A stretch of 64,000 nt of DNA from Liolophura sinensis (lineage: Eukaryota; Mollusca; Polyplacophora; Chitonida; Chitonidae). The stretch spans positions 25,781,385 through 25,845,384 of the forward strand of contig NC_088295.1 in the NCBI RefSeq assembly GCF_032854445.1, in the 5' to 3' direction. Positions within the stretch are counted from its first letter, which is position 1. Each line of letters opens with the position of its first letter. A program made the translations under genes and the position numbers. Below, one piece after another: positions 12,401 to 22,200 of the stretch. Below the pieces are notes generated by a model. It worked only from the letters and a program-made list of their open reading frames with translations, did not search any database and had not been told where the DNA came from.

Positions 12401-12567
12401 CATTTGATTTAGTAAATTATTCACAATAAAATGAGCCTATTTCTATTTATTATTGGAACAGTTAGAGCAAACAGAGCTATCAGTATCACTATAATAGATA
12501 GAGAATGAATCTCACCAGTTGGTCGTGCCCAGGGAGGGTTCTTCCCTGCAGAGAACTGGGACATCAT
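278..12567 (-). CDS. CCAR1: CCAR1 orthologue, 5' part (partial at left edge)
   Basis: Cell division cycle and apoptosis regulator 1 is a nuclear coactivator that in vertebrates links Mediator, nuclear receptors and beta-catenin and takes part in apoptosis signalling. Eleven coding exons are placed by similarity to the known family and by splice sites: 12516-12567, 11725-11933, 10928-11154, 10144-10258, 9629-9857, 8472-8720, 7771-7996, 6541-6821, 2934-3144, 2222-2305 and 278-418. They encode about 675 residues in the family's order: N-terminus with KNPPWA, Gln/Pro-rich segment, S1-like domain, Arg/Ser-rich linker, inactive Nudix-like DBC1 region, acidic segment and SAP domain. Splice phases agree at every junction checked except across the fifth and sixth exons, which contain frame breaks. 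The C-terminal third (coiled coil, EF-hand-like region) must lie to the left of position 1. CCAR1 is favoured over its paralogue CCAR2 because of the SAP domain and the N-terminal match; animals outside vertebrates usually have one copy. Confidence 0.93.
2222..2305 (-). CDS. CCAR1: CCAR1 exon: acidic segment and SAP entry
   Basis: This 84-nt exon lies between TGTTCTAG and GTAATG. It encodes an acidic stretch (EDEESEAMDDSEHTDP) followed by THFSELDPRSMK, matching the family's THWSKLDPKTMK motif that leads into the SAP domain. It is in phase 0 at both ends. Confidence 0.92.
2470..2489. repeat. Poly-A run
   Basis: About 20 consecutive A in a CCAR1 intron; preceded by a short C run near 2398. Confidence 0.95.
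2934..3144 (-). CDS. CCAR1: CCAR1 exon: end of DBC1 region
   Basis: This 211-nt exon starts after CTCTTCAG, completes the Trp codon, and encodes YRFAEIRYLRAEETHKGR, then VPARVETVVVFLPDVWSCTP and a segment ending MEAVSQ. Phase agreement with the next exon puts its end at CAG before GCACTG, a GC donor rather than GT. The reading frame stays open past that point, so this 3' boundary is less certain than the rest. Confidence 0.88.
6541..6821 (-). CDS. CCAR1: CCAR1 exon: DBC1 Nudix-like domain
   Basis: This 281-nt exon begins after GTTTCAG with VMLLASPSMEELFHASCSLA and continues with FQHPTRLIQFLVGLRGKGEP, GGAWSPSVDGQNPEEDP and the ending TGIDLSGCTKW. This is the inactive Nudix-like region of the CCAR1/DBC1 family, proposed to bind NAD metabolites or partner proteins. 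It ends two bases into the Trp codon. It is the best-conserved piece in the window. Confidence 0.96.
7000..7519. repeat. 84-bp tandem repeat, about six copies
   Basis: GTTGTGGCAAGTGTAGTG-type motifs start at 7016, 7100, 7184, 7268, 7351 and 7435, a period of 84 bp (one 83). Units differ by a few bases. The array sits in a CCAR1 intron and stops exactly where the reverse SINE begins. Because 84 is a multiple of three, one minus-strand frame stays open; this is not taken as coding. Confidence 0.95.
7520..7756 (-). mobile_element. tRNA-derived SINE, degenerate, beside a CCAR1 splice donor
   Basis: Reverse-oriented copy of the same SINE. The 3' region AAGAATATTTCACTTATTTG is at about 7547-7566, and a decayed head with a TAGTCCAGCTC-type B-box region is near 7686-7696. 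The head ends within about 15 bp of the donor of the exon at 7771-7996, and the tail directly abuts the 84-bp tandem array. Confidence 0.75.
7771..7996 (-). CDS. CCAR1: CCAR1 exon: before the DBC1 core
   Basis: This 226-nt exon lies between ATATTTCAG and GTAAGC. It encodes SRYSNMYIPSDFFNTTFTWT, then HARSFQLGQSCNFHVMHKDV and the ending KFSAK, all typical of CCAR1/CCAR2 proteins. It completes the split Met codon from the previous exon and ends in phase 0. Confidence 0.94.
8298..8319. repeat. Poly-T run
   Basis: About 21 consecutive T, a poly-A in the direction of CCAR1 transcription, in an intron. Confidence 0.95.
8472..8720 (-). CDS. CCAR1: CCAR1 exon with apparent frame breaks: Arg-rich linker
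   Basis: This 249-nt interval between GTAACAG and GTGAGTAAG encodes, in successive frames, an RD/RE repeat (RYDRDKDRDRERERDRG), ERRDRLRQVRKRSRSPP, RRASPPVRPRSPLRRRPVRA, and finally RYVTQIPKLSFDM, which joins the next exon. Order and composition match the Arg/Ser-rich linker of CCAR1 before its PRYTVQFSKFSLD segment. At least two or three single-base shifts are needed, one near the run of eight G at 8580-8587. Confidence 0.75.
8870..9120 (-). mobile_element. Candidate second tRNA-type SINE
   Basis: On the minus strand, GCAGTGGTGTAGTTA resembles an A box and GGCTTCAAACC a B box about 50 bases later, as in a tRNA-derived head different from the main family. No clear tail or duplication is seen. 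It lies in a CCAR1 intron. Confidence 0.45.
9629..9857 (-). CDS. CCAR1: CCAR1 exon with apparent frame breaks: Gly/Pro/Met-rich linker
   Basis: Splice sites CCTTCAG and CAG|GTATGC bound 229 nt. No single frame stays open with a plausible composition. Stretches such as GAVTAPPPIGMAGLMGPGPM and, near the end, GGQGGVPLQQSQIIAQP lie in different frames and look like pieces of one low-complexity linker. Runs of G and C (near 9771-9779) are likely places for missing or extra bases. The position between the S1-like domain and the Arg-rich linker is right. The exact protein cannot be read from this sequence. Confidence 0.65.
10144..10258 (-). CDS. CCAR1: CCAR1 exon: end of S1-like domain
   Basis: This 115-nt exon lies between GTTTTCAG and GTAAAA. 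It completes a split Ser codon and encodes VKGSMPKVGERVLVEATYNP followed by a segment ending LPNQ, nearly identical to the family. S1-like folds of this kind are thought to contact nucleic acid or partner proteins. It ends in phase 0. Confidence 0.93.
10391..10660 (+). mobile_element. Full-length tRNA-derived SINE with target site duplication
   Basis: A tRNA-like head has an A box at about 10401-10412 (TGGCCCAGTTGG) and a B box at 10471-10480 (GTTCAAGTCC). A central domain with GGCCGCCGTC and a 3' tail of AAATA units follow. Flanks TTGTATAGAGCC (10379-10390) and TTGTATTAAGCC (10661-10672) are a 12-bp target site duplication with two differences. The architecture resembles the MetaSINE superfamily; family naming is tentative. 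It lies in a CCAR1 intron, antisense to the gene. Confidence 0.9.
10928..11154 (-). CDS. CCAR1: CCAR1 exon: start of S1-like domain
   Basis: This 227-nt exon starts after TTTTTCAG; a second CAG three bases later could also serve as acceptor. It encodes a linker, a run of seven glutamines written as mixed CAG/CAA codons (about 11010-11030), and KQRVFTGTITKLHENFGFVD, the conserved start of the S1-like domain. It ends two bases into a codon before GTAAC. Confidence 0.92.
11546..11649 (-). mobile_element. 5'-truncated SINE with perfect 15-bp target site duplication
   Basis: Only the 3' part of the main SINE is present, in reverse orientation. It is flanked by identical copies of AAAGTTTGTATCTAT at 11531-11545 and 11650-11664. 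The perfect duplication points to a fairly recent insertion. It is sense to CCAR1, in an intron. Confidence 0.92.
11725..11933 (-). CDS. CCAR1: CCAR1 exon: Gly/Pro/Gln-rich N-terminal region
   Basis: This 209-nt exon begins after TTTTGTTCCAG and ends at CAG before GTGAGTG. It completes the split Glu codon of the previous exon and encodes a Gly/Pro/Gln/Ala-rich low-complexity segment including the PTVYT motif, like the PTIYT of human CCAR1. It ends in phase 0, fitting the next exon. Confidence 0.85.
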
Positions 12568-12585
12568 CAACTTGGTGCTGAAGTG
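12516..12585 (-). CDS. CCAR1: CCAR1 exon with start codon
   Basis: The coding part is 12516-12567. The acceptor TTTTAACACTTCAG precedes 18 untranslated bases and two adjacent ATG codons. The encoded start, MMSQFSAGKNPPWARPT, closely matches the conserved CCAR1 N-terminus (MAQFGGQKNPPWA in human). It ends one base into a codon before GTGAG. Which of the two ATGs is used cannot be decided; the second gives a start like the human one. Confidence 0.88.
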
Positions 12586-13418
12586 TTAAAACACAGACAA
12601 ATTATCATTTGACATAACGTACTGACATTAAAAATGTACTCAAAAGTTTTCCAGTTATATGATGGCAGTCAGGTTTACAGGTGGAGTTAAACAAACACAA
12701 TGCAGCATCTGTCAAGTTCATACAAAATGCAGCAAAGGATGTAAGTTTGCGTTCACTTCAGGAGGCAAGTGTTCAAACTATGCTGGTTATGAGTACATGT
12801 ATATATTACTCTTTCCATCGAAGAACCTGTCTTCTGATAGACTTATTTGGACCTGTCGTCATGACCATGACCACTTCCATGGTAAAACAGCAATATAACT
12901 TTCAGCCAGCAGTTGAAGAAACCTGCAATGCATATTTAACTGTTAAAGTGGAAAGGTATGCCACTTATTTCACATACTTAGAATCCTTAGGAAGAATTTG
13001 TTTTAGTACCTCTAAGGTTTATCGTGCTATAGCAGAATGTTCATAATGCTAAACTGAACTTTATTACTCCTCTCAAGCAGTCAATGAATTCAAATGTTTA
13101 CTTGGGTGGGGCATTCATTGTGTGCATGTTTTGAACTTCTTCGGTTCCTTATATGGAAATAAGATCACAACTCTTCAAACCTAACTAAGCTCTCTCGCAG
13201 CTCATTTTCTGAAAACTTCCACGTCTGAGAAACAACATCCGTTTAAATAAGTCGGGAATTAGTTCAAAATGAGATGATCATCTGATACAGACTGTATCAT
13301 GAATGATACCACCTTGTGCAATTACTTTCAGTTCAGATGTTAGATGTTGTGGACAAACAGCAGTCAATGGACCAGTCATTTGGGCCACAAGATAACAAGT
13401 TCACGCATCTTGCATGGC

Positions 13419-13653
13419 CGGGTCTGTCGGCCCAATGGTGGCTGCTGTAAAATCATCATTTTTAGCCATGTTAGTTCACAAGAACCTCCACCTTGTCTCG
13501 TCTCAACTCGTGAGATTCCTGGAATGCCTACTCGGAGTCTGGCAGGTTCATGGAGTTTTAGGCAAGACAGTCCTGGGCCTCTCGCAAACTAAAGCAGCTA
13601 AAGGGCGTGATATTTTACAGTACCTGCTAATGGCGCCCTTGAGCCGACAGACC
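13419..13653. mobile_element. Candidate inverted-repeat DNA element (MITE-like)
   Basis: The left end GGTCTGTCGGCCCAATGG and the right end (reverse complement GGTCTGTCGGCTCAAGGG) are imperfect terminal inverted repeats. Similarity continues inward about 65 bp through CTGTAAAAT and TTAGTT motifs. Part of the left half recurs in direct orientation at 13690-13770, suggesting a second, partial copy. It is in the 5' intron of CCAR1. No clear target site duplication. Confidence 0.6.
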
Positions 13654-14125
13654 TGAGAATGCCAGATGTACCTTCAATCCAGCAAATAGCGTAAAATCAC
13701 GCATTCTGGTCGCATTAGTTTGCAAGAGCACCCACCCTGTCTCGCATAAACCTCTGTGAACTCGCGAGATTCGTGACTTCGCCAGACTTCTGAACTCGAG
13801 AGACCTCTGAAATGCCGATTTGGCTAATTAAACTAGGTGATGATGAATGTTACAAGTTAATCCATACATATAGGAGCTTAAAACCTGGTCTGATAAGCCT
13901 TACTTTATTGCTATCAAAGTATTCTACTATATTAAAACAACTGATCTGCTCGTAGAACCAAAACAGTATAGCCTAAGAAAGACTTGACATAAAGATCTAA
14001 TTCGGGTATTGAACAATGCTCAGTTTTCGTCCACAGAAGATTTGACAAATAACAAAACAGCAAGTGATCGGCTAGGCAATAAGATGTCTGCAAACAAGAA
14101 GCCAGTAGTATATAAAAAGCTCTAC

Positions 14126-14212
14126 CTTTGTGGCTTCTCTTGCAACAATGTAGATTCTTAAATATTTGCAAAATCCGTCTGTACACTGTGGACACCACCT
14201 CTCGCCCGCCAA
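14126..14212 (-). other. CCAR1: Possible non-coding first exon of CCAR1
   Basis: The first coding exon has an acceptor 18 bases before its ATG, so an untranslated exon must lie upstream. On the minus strand, a G-rich start at about 14212 runs to CACAAAG followed by GTAGAG, a usable donor. An ETS-type motif (CCGGATGT on the plus strand, 14227-14234) sits just upstream, as in many housekeeping promoters. No transcript supports this; the true exon could be elsewhere. Confidence 0.3.
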
Positions 14213-14779
14213 CATAAATTTACAAACCGGATGTGGTTAAAGGTCACGGATTGACTCGTATCTTGTTAGTGTATTGCATTCACAACATCACATGAACCAC
14301 CTTTAATAGGGATAAGTCCATCAGCATACATTGTCATTAGAATCCGCCCGAAGTAGCACGTGCAGAATCACCTGGGTACAGGCCACCGATGTGAAATTAA
14401 AATAGTAGTCGTAAACACATACAAAGGCCTATGCAATTACATTAATCTATCCAACTATAGGCCTGTAAGTATGCCACGCTGAAGTCATGTACCGGTACAA
14501 CGTAGATTTACAGAATGTCAAAGTGGAATGATAAAAAAAAAAAAATAATGAGAAGTTACAATTATGACATTTAGCCTGAGCGCAGAATAAATGCAAACTT
14601 AAACGGCGTACCAGAAGAAAAACCTCAATTTAAGCCACGCACCAGGGCAGATGTATACAGATATCATTATATCGACCACACTGAAATTCTGCTGGACCAA
14701 TTTCAGACATTTAGCTCTTGATTTAACAGTGGGTTTAAACGTCTTACATGTAATCCTACGCATAAATTTTTTGTGTTAA

Positions 14780-15122
14780 AATTCAAATTATGCAGGCCTA
14801 TGTGATTGTATGTTAAGCATAATGACAACACAGCATTTTGAGTATTTCCAGAATAGCGACATCTAATGAATAGCAATTAACATCACCGCATTTTTTTTTT
14901 ACCTAACTCTGCTTAAGCCATGGTGCTGGGTGGGGGGGGGGGGGGGGCGTGGCAATTGCTACTGTATATGCATTTACATGAACAGTTAGAATAAAACCCT
15001 GACTGAAGTAAACTGACAAGAGGCCGTATTTCACCGATTACATACGATTATGTGCCAGCTATTACACTGTCGTCGCTGCTCTGGTTTTACTCTCTATGCT
15101 GTTCGTCTTTAATTATACTTAT
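14780..15122 (+). repeat. Interspersed family A, longest copy
   Basis: Contains the whole shared block: GACAACACAGCATTTTGAG, CTAACTCTGCTTAAGCCATG, then after a run of G the core GAACAGTTAGAATAAAACCC, TGACAAGAGGCCGTATTTCA and CGTCGCTGCTCTGGTTTTAC. No coding capacity, no tRNA head and no clear inverted ends, so class unknown. Confidence 0.8.
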
Positions 15123-15330
15123 GTATTTATATATTTATTTGATTGTTTGCTTAAAATCTTACTGAGGGATTTTCACTTAGGCCTATATGATGGCGGTCGT
15201 TTTCATGAGTGGAGGAAACCGGAGTACCCGGAGTAAAGCACCCACCTACTTTCCCACACACAATGTACAGGTGTGAATACCACATTGGCGAAGAGAAGTG
15301 GTCTTCAGGAAGTCTTGAATCCCGTTGACC
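15123..15330 (-). mobile_element. SINE-like 3' region, reverse, decayed
   Basis: TTTATATATTTATTTGATTG followed by ATGGCGGTCGTTTTCATGAG and GGAGGAAACCGGAGTACCCG matches the SINE body in reverse, with a longer, different continuation to GTCTTGAATCCCG. It follows directly on a family A copy. Confidence 0.6.
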
Positions 15331-17104
15331 ACTTATAGTTAAAATTCCTCAGAAGCAATGAGAAAGAAGAAACCTAAATTTAATGCCCATGCAAGGCCAT
15401 GTATTGTAACAAAACGGTGTAACTTCTTCACAAACTTCTTTTTTTTTGGGCTTTGCCAAGATAGAATCGCTGCAAATAAGGTGTAGTCATTGTTTTAGTG
15501 TTTGTTTTAGCCTTCTCCTCGCTTCAAAGTGGCAAAAACAGCGGTAAGTCAACTGGCTTATATTATTATTGATCATTTATTCATCATTATGCATTTATCC
15601 CTAGTGTCATAACAATGTAACAGCATGTTTGCCTCTTTGCGCTGCCATAATACATGAAAGGGTAACCTTTAAACAAGTCTACCTACCTCATCGGGAATAT
15701 TCACGTCAACGAAGCCGCCCTACCTCCCACCTAACGCTACAACGTGTACTTGATAAATATAGGTTTCCTAATGAACCACAGTTTCGACCTTTGCTAAAAT
15801 TGCGCATGAAGAAATTGTACGCCAATTTCAAACAGATTTCCATGTGTTTGCATGTGGTGAATTACACTGGATTTTTATTTATGTTTTGAACAATACCCAT
15901 TTTGTCCTTCACTTCCACGGAATATGTATTTATATATAGTCAAAAATCCATGCATTCTTGACATTTGTACTCAATTAAACTAGCGGTTTTCTTTGGTTTT
16001 CAGTGTAATGGTGTAGATCAATAATCATGATCACAAAAGGATACGAAATTCTTAAGTTTATACCTTAAACCTGCATATTTTCTTCTTTTCTGCATATTAA
16101 GCACCTTACCTAAAATATTGAAGTGTGTATTTCGGCTGTTCTATGCTCTATACGGAAAGTACGTGCACAGAGTATATGGCACTGATTCACGGTATCTACA
16201 GTTCTGACTGTGAGGATGGATATCTTTCTTTTCCTTCCAAAAGATACATGTTAGGAAATACAAACACTGTGCCTCAGCCTTTGTTTATAATTCTTTATAA
16301 ACATGCATTCTCTTTATTTAAAGTATATACAGAAGATGATTTTAACAAACACCTGAAACAATTTTTTGCTGAATGCTGATTAAATAAGCTCGATCGAGGA
16401 CGCCAGTGATGAGGCTAAGCCTATAAAAAAGCCTCCATGCGTCGCACGGGCTCCAAAGGTCAAATTTGTCTACTGGTGGCAGCGAAGTAAAGCGAGCGTA
16501 GAGAGCCATATAGGGAGGACCCTGTTTTGTTTAATTTACCGCACCTTAGAAAACAGCTTCAGGTCAAGCACCCCACAAACCACATGACTTCAGGCCGCAT
16601 CTGCTGAGCCAAGGGGAACTTTCATTTATCAAGTGCTAGCTAGGCTGTATATATTCCTCTCCGCTATCGCGTTCCGGGCTCTGGAGCATATATATGTATC
16701 CGTAAAACTGCTCTCCGAGGATAACACCAAATGATGTTTTGAATGAATTATTAATTGGTGAATCGCGTCGTAATCAAAGTTGTTTCTTTGAAAGGCTGAG
16801 AGTGTCATTTGTGGCAGAAGCAGTATGGGCAACATGAGTAGGCCAACACCAGCTAGCGGCCAAGAAGATTATTCCCCCAACATGTGACGTACAGATTTTA
16901 ATCCCTATATATCCGAAGCTCAGTTGGTTTACCATTTTGGTGGAAGGCAAGATATCATGACAGATCCCTAAACCAGAGAAAAGTAACGCTGCAGGCTTCA
17001 TGTTGATACCAATGCTCTGAGAACATTGGCACAAGCAACTTTACTGTGCTACCCCAACCTGCCCACAAAGTAAGACAAATGCCTTTGACAAGAGCAAACG
17101 TATG

Positions 17105-17225
17105 CAGAGCCTAACTGGGATAAATTGTCAAGCGGCCGGATTTCAATGGTAGTACGTGTGACCATTTGCAAACTACCGGTATCACACTACCGTCGGTGCT
17201 CTGTTATTCTATTACAGTGTTCCTG
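17105..17225 (+). repeat. Interspersed family A, core only
   Basis: GATAAATTGTCAAGCGGCCG, ACGTGTGACCATTTGCAAAC and CCGTCGGTGCTCTGTTATTC match the 3' core of the family. Confidence 0.7.
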
Positions 17226-17259
17226 CATAAACTAGGATTCTGTTCGTGGGCTAAACCAG

Positions 17260-17860
17260 ATCTGGTCAGCTTTGCTTTGTTTTAATGCTATTGTATGTTA
17301 CATGAGATGACAATTCAACACTTCGAGTAATTCTAGACCAATGACGTCTATTAAATTGCAGTTGAACTTCACAGGAATTCCGTTTCACTAATCCTGCTCA
17401 AGTCATGGTGCTAAGGGGTGTGTACATTGCTTCTTTTAGGTATGAAGGGTTAGAATGAATGAATGAATGAATGAATGCGTTTTAACGTCGTACTTAATAA
17501 TTTTTCAGTCACATGACGACGTGGAGTCATCAGGTGCGTATAGGCCCTACCGTGTCTTCTTGTGGCAGAGTGAGCCCAAAGTGCTGCCTCGACCAGTCCC
17601 CGCATCTATGCTCTATCCTCTCAATGCTGAGCGCCAAGCGAGGCAGCAACAAGTAGCATTTTTAAAGTCTGTGGTATGACCCGGACTGGGTGTTCCGACT
17701 TCTGAACAATTAGAATAAAACTCCACGTGAGGTAAATTGCCAACTGGCCCGATTTCACCGGTAACAGGCTACGTGTGATCGTTTGCCAATTATCACACTA
17801 TCGCCACTTCTCTGGTTTTACTCTCCATGATGAAAGCCTTTCGTTATATTTATACATGTA
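17260..17860 (+). repeat. Interspersed family A, split by a SINE
   Basis: The 5' part (ACTTCGAGTAATTCTAGACC, CTGCTCAAGTCATGGTGCTA) runs to about 17450 and the 3' core (TTAGAATAAAACTCCACGTG, CTCTGGTTTTACTCTCCATG) resumes at about 17705. The ATTC-tailed SINE lies between them. Confidence 0.75.
17449..17701 (-). mobile_element. SINE with ATTC tail inserted in a family A element
   Basis: In reverse complement this reads from a tRNA-like GGTCATACCACAGAC region through CTTGTTGCTGCCTCGCTTGG to a tail of ATTC repeats, a different SINE type from the main family. The flanks TTAGAAT (ending about 17457, overlapping the tail) and TTAGAAT (from about 17709) look like a target site duplication within a family A copy. 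Confidence 0.7.
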
Positions 17861-17950
17861 TAGACATCAGCAAAACAAAGTAAGACGGAGGCAAATGCTA
17901 AAGACGATAATCGTTCAAATCGGTTAATTCACGGTGATATTCTTTTTTTC

Positions 17951-18926
17951 TTTATTTCAATAAAGATATGACAAAATATATATATGACGAAGATGCAAAA
18001 TGTAAGTGGAATGAGACTCCTGTAATGAGGCAATACAACGATAAAAATGACAGTGTGATGGAACGATAGACTTGCGTGGATGTCTCTGGCAAAACAACAC
18101 AAAACCGGATATGATAATACATGCACAATTTTTAACTAATGTGAGCGATACATATCTCTGCAATACGGCTGGTGATAAGTTATAAAATAAAAATATTTTA
18201 GTTTTCAAATACTTCTTCAAACAGCCAACGGCGACAGTTAAATGTGACTATACTTGTTTACTCAGGATACCATAAAGTCGGAGACCTCAGCACACGAGAA
18301 CAGTGGACAAGTGGGTTACATTTGTGACAACATTATGCAGATAGTTACTTGGCAAGTAAATAACAAGTATTCAAACGTCAATGCAGTATTGCAAACCAAA
18401 GACAAACCAAGCTAACGTACAAAAATCTGCGTCTACTCTATACCTGCACTTCCATTCAGGTGAGAACTTTCACATACATCTAAAGTCACTTCACTGGCGA
18501 AAGAAAAATACTTTATCAAATTCACAACTTGTATATTGAAAACAACCTATATATATACGTGGAAATTCCTTCACAAAAATAACATACAGCTGATTACAAT
18601 TCATAAATGACGCGGCATTGAGGGGAGTCTAACACGTATGTGTTTTAATATCACAGCTTTCTTCATACATCATAAAGCAAGAATGGATATATATACTATC
18701 ACAAGTTACAGCTTTCCAACGAGCAATTATTCGAATTCATATACGAGTGTTAATTACTGCTGTTTACGCACATACTTGGACGTCATGCCCTTTGTCTGAA
18801 TAAGGTTTATACTTGTACATGATTGACATACATGCTTAAATGCGATGATAGGCCAAACATCTACAAATGCTAGTGAGGCATAAAATCCCTTCATTTTGCT
18901 TTCACAAACCGTTTAAGCCACCACAT
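17951..18926 (-). other. Probable 3' UTR of the AA15 gene
   Basis: No coding sequence is seen here. On the minus strand an AATAAA signal lies at 17951-17956, about 970 nt after the stop codon. AT-rich composition and lack of recognisable repeats fit a 3' UTR, but an earlier polyA site is possible. Confidence 0.3.
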
Positions 18927-19246
18927 TTAATTCAGGTGAAAGAGCGTCCGTAACGCTAGCAAGGTAGCTGGTACCATGAGCATTGTTTTTGATGGTAATG
19001 TCATTCTGGTTGCCGGTGATCTTCCACAAACGATGTGTTCATCGTCCTCAAATGGTGGAGCCTTCCCCCAATACCAGCCTTCCTCTATATCATTCTCCAA
19101 TAGACACATGTACACCTTGGGCACCTCTCCCACTTTAATAACATCAGAGAATCCTATGGAAATGTCCGCACAGCCGTAAAACTGTTCCTGCGCCCCAAAA
19201 CCGATTCCCGACTGTCCCGTCACTTCATCTGTGCCCCAGCTGTTCC
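18927..19246 (-). CDS. AA15 exon 3: C-terminal part and tail
   Basis: This 320-nt exon begins after GGTTTTTCAG with NSWGTDEVTG, contains the FYGCADISIG motif, and ends with a mostly hydrophobic C-terminus at a TAA stop. The exon junction falls within the Gly of NAGNSWG. Confidence 0.95.
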
Positions 19247-22200
19247 CTGAAAAACCAGAATGAACAAAACCAATAAAAACCGGGATTTTTAAGCAAAGGA
19301 CAACACAAGAAAAAATGTTGATACCAATGTGATATTCTGATGGCTTATCGTTAAAGGACTAATAAATAGAATAAGGAACTTGCCAAAAGGTTGATGGTTT
19401 ACGCTCGGCAATCCGGTTTCCTCCGGTGCTTAAGTGAAACATTCTTGAGATTGATGTTAAACATCAATCAAATAAAACAAAAGTGAAATAAGTAATAAAA
19501 CTATTTTATCTGTGAATTCAGGGTACTGTTGGGAAGTTTTTAGATGAACCGTTAGAATAAAACCTAAACTGAGATGGACTGACAATGAAGGGGCCATAAG
19601 TCACAGTTTATCTGACCATTTGCCAACTATCACACTGTCATCGCTGCTCTGGCTTTACCCTCCATGCTCTACAGTCTTTCAAAAATATTGCTCGAGTTTG
19701 GCTTTGGCCACTTTCCACAATTTGTAAAATATAGATACGTTAATCGTGAATATCATGGAAATGCGTTTTCTTGCTTATAATTAAATCAGCTTGCGTTAAA
19801 TACTTTGTAGAAAGCTGACGAGGTACTAATCTATTATCCATGTGGACAAACAAGATTTCTGTTAACACTGGTTCAATTTTATTTACTTTTGTAATCAAAC
19901 CGAATCTTTCTGTCGCTTTGATCTGTTTTCCAGTTAACAAAAATTAAGAACGTGATGTGACGTGAGTGAAAGTAGGCCTACACTTCATCACCATATATTA
20001 GCTATTCAGCAAGACATATCTTACCTGCATTATACTTCCACTGGAGGACACATTGTGTACAGATCAAATCTTGTGGAAGCTGTAGTTTGATTTCAAATTT
20101 TTCACTGACTCCGTACCCAACCTTGCCGTATACCTCAAAGCGAGTTCCGCCATCTGCAAGCTTTAGTAGATTCTTGTCCAGACATTCGTGTGTAATGCGC
20201 TTTCCCGGGTTATTGTTCTTGCAAATTCGAAATTCAAACCAGCCTTTGTGATTCGCTGTGAGCTGAACCGTTACAGAGATTATCTCCCCTTTCTCATACT
20301 GCTTCACGATAATACCATTGGCGAACTTGCCGCCAGCCTCGTGTTCCCGCGGTCCCTGCCAGGGGTCACCACAAACGCCACATTTACCGCCATGGACTTC
20401 CCACTGGTTCTGGAAAAGAAAGAAGTGACATTTTTCCATTAGATATATGGCTATAAAAGGAAATGTAAAAATATTTTATGCGAAATATCAGGATTTCTTT
20501 CACAGACTAGCCTTATTTAAATAAACAGGAAAAGTTGGCTGTGAGCAATTATACTCTTTCAAAGCAAACAATACACCCAGATGTATACCATAGCCACACT
20601 TTATTTGTAACAAATTTGTTCAGAAACATTAATGTGTATCTTGTATTCATCCTGTTTATGTACCTATACATTTAATGTGTACAATATTGTGTACATGCGA
20701 TACACATCTTGTTTACATCACGGGCTACACAAACAAATGTGTACAAAACGTCACACATGTTCTTTTTGAGATTATCTCTCCAGTAATACAGCTTTGCGAC
20801 CCAAAATATTTACGTACTTTATTTCAACACATAACAGGCCAACTATTTTATATATATAGTTTCCAGACTCTCCCACTTTTTTCAGACTGCATGACATACA
20901 CGAAGAATGAAGCATTTCTCCATTGATTATAAAACACCTGACATGGTTCATTTGTTTTTAACGATGTAGATGTCTTTCACATTCCTCCTTAACATAAATC
21001 AAGTTCAACTAACATACGGACACGACTGGTAGAGCACATCTCTTGCATTAACTGAGACGCTCTTGTAGCTGTCACGAGACACATTTTACATCTCTTTGTA
21101 CTGTATGTGTTCGCTAAGATTTATTTATCTAAGACTTAACTAACCGTGTGTAGGGTGAGTCTCTAAGCAAGCATTACGATGCGTATGTTAAATATAGCAT
21201 CACTGTAACAACACTTACATGTAAGTCACATAATGTAGATTTATTGCACATTTTTTGTCAAGTGTAGGGTGAGTTTGAGCAAGCAATACGACGCGTGTGT
21301 TAAATATAGCATTACTGGAAAGGTCATTTACGCCACAGTATGTAAAGGGAAGGCAGACAATGTAATCTTATGTTGCACAATGATGCCATTATGTTAAGGA
21401 ATGTTCTCAGTCGTGTAGAAAAATCATGTACAGAAAAACTCTTTCCTAAAATTGAAGTAATAACTGTATAAAAGAAAGGTGTTTATACAAAGTTTAATTA
21501 TATGTATATCTACATCAGTTCCTCATACGTACGGTTTGTGCTCAAATTCAAACATTGCTCTATAGACTGCAACGATGTGCTTACATAGACGCTTACCTTG
21601 AAGCATAATAAAGTGCCTGCTCCTGAAAATCCACTGTTTAAGATCCCGTTACTATTATGAATACAGCATCTACATTTTTACACTCCATACATCTACATCA
21701 TTAAAAGCACAGAACTGACACAGTCTAGTTCAAATTACATATGAGCACAGTTCTTGGATACACCTTAAACACGCTTAACGTGAAAAAACTAATTCAACAT
21801 ACAATATTTGTCATAAAAATACATCTATGTAGTAGACGGTTCAAATAGCCTGGCCAGACCTGCATGGCTGAGGCAAACGCCAAATAGGCCTCTATATAGC
21901 GAAATAAGCAAGTCAGTCATGTGTGTGTGTACATGTTATATACAGTTTTATTCCACATGTTTACTCTTAATTATAGATTTATAGGCCTGTATTGGTATGA
22001 ACTTTACCAACGAAGTTTATGGGCTTAATGTGTAAGCCTAAAGATAATGAAGATTATAGTTTAAATAAATAAAATAATATTATATTTTTGACACTATATA
22101 GGAGGCATGTTTAAAATACTGCAGACATTCACAGACAATGCAAGTGAACATTGTAGGCGATCAACCCATGTTTGTTCAGGTTAACATTTAGTTCATTTAG

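Larger units (their letters stand above)
14250..17950. other. Intergenic region between CCAR1 and the AA15 gene
   Basis: Holds family A copies, SINE pieces and a run of about 16 G at 14932-14948. Reading frames near 15.6 and 16.1 kb have no recognisable domain or splice context. No gene supported. Confidence 0.6.

Noticed and set aside
17467-17679. Plus-strand reading frame with a protein-like end (NAERQARQQQ)
   Set aside because: It is the antisense of a SINE body; the same bases are explained by the element and its ATTC tail.
20188-20442. Plus-strand reading frame opposite the AA15 exon
   Set aside because: Antisense shadow of a clearly identified exon.
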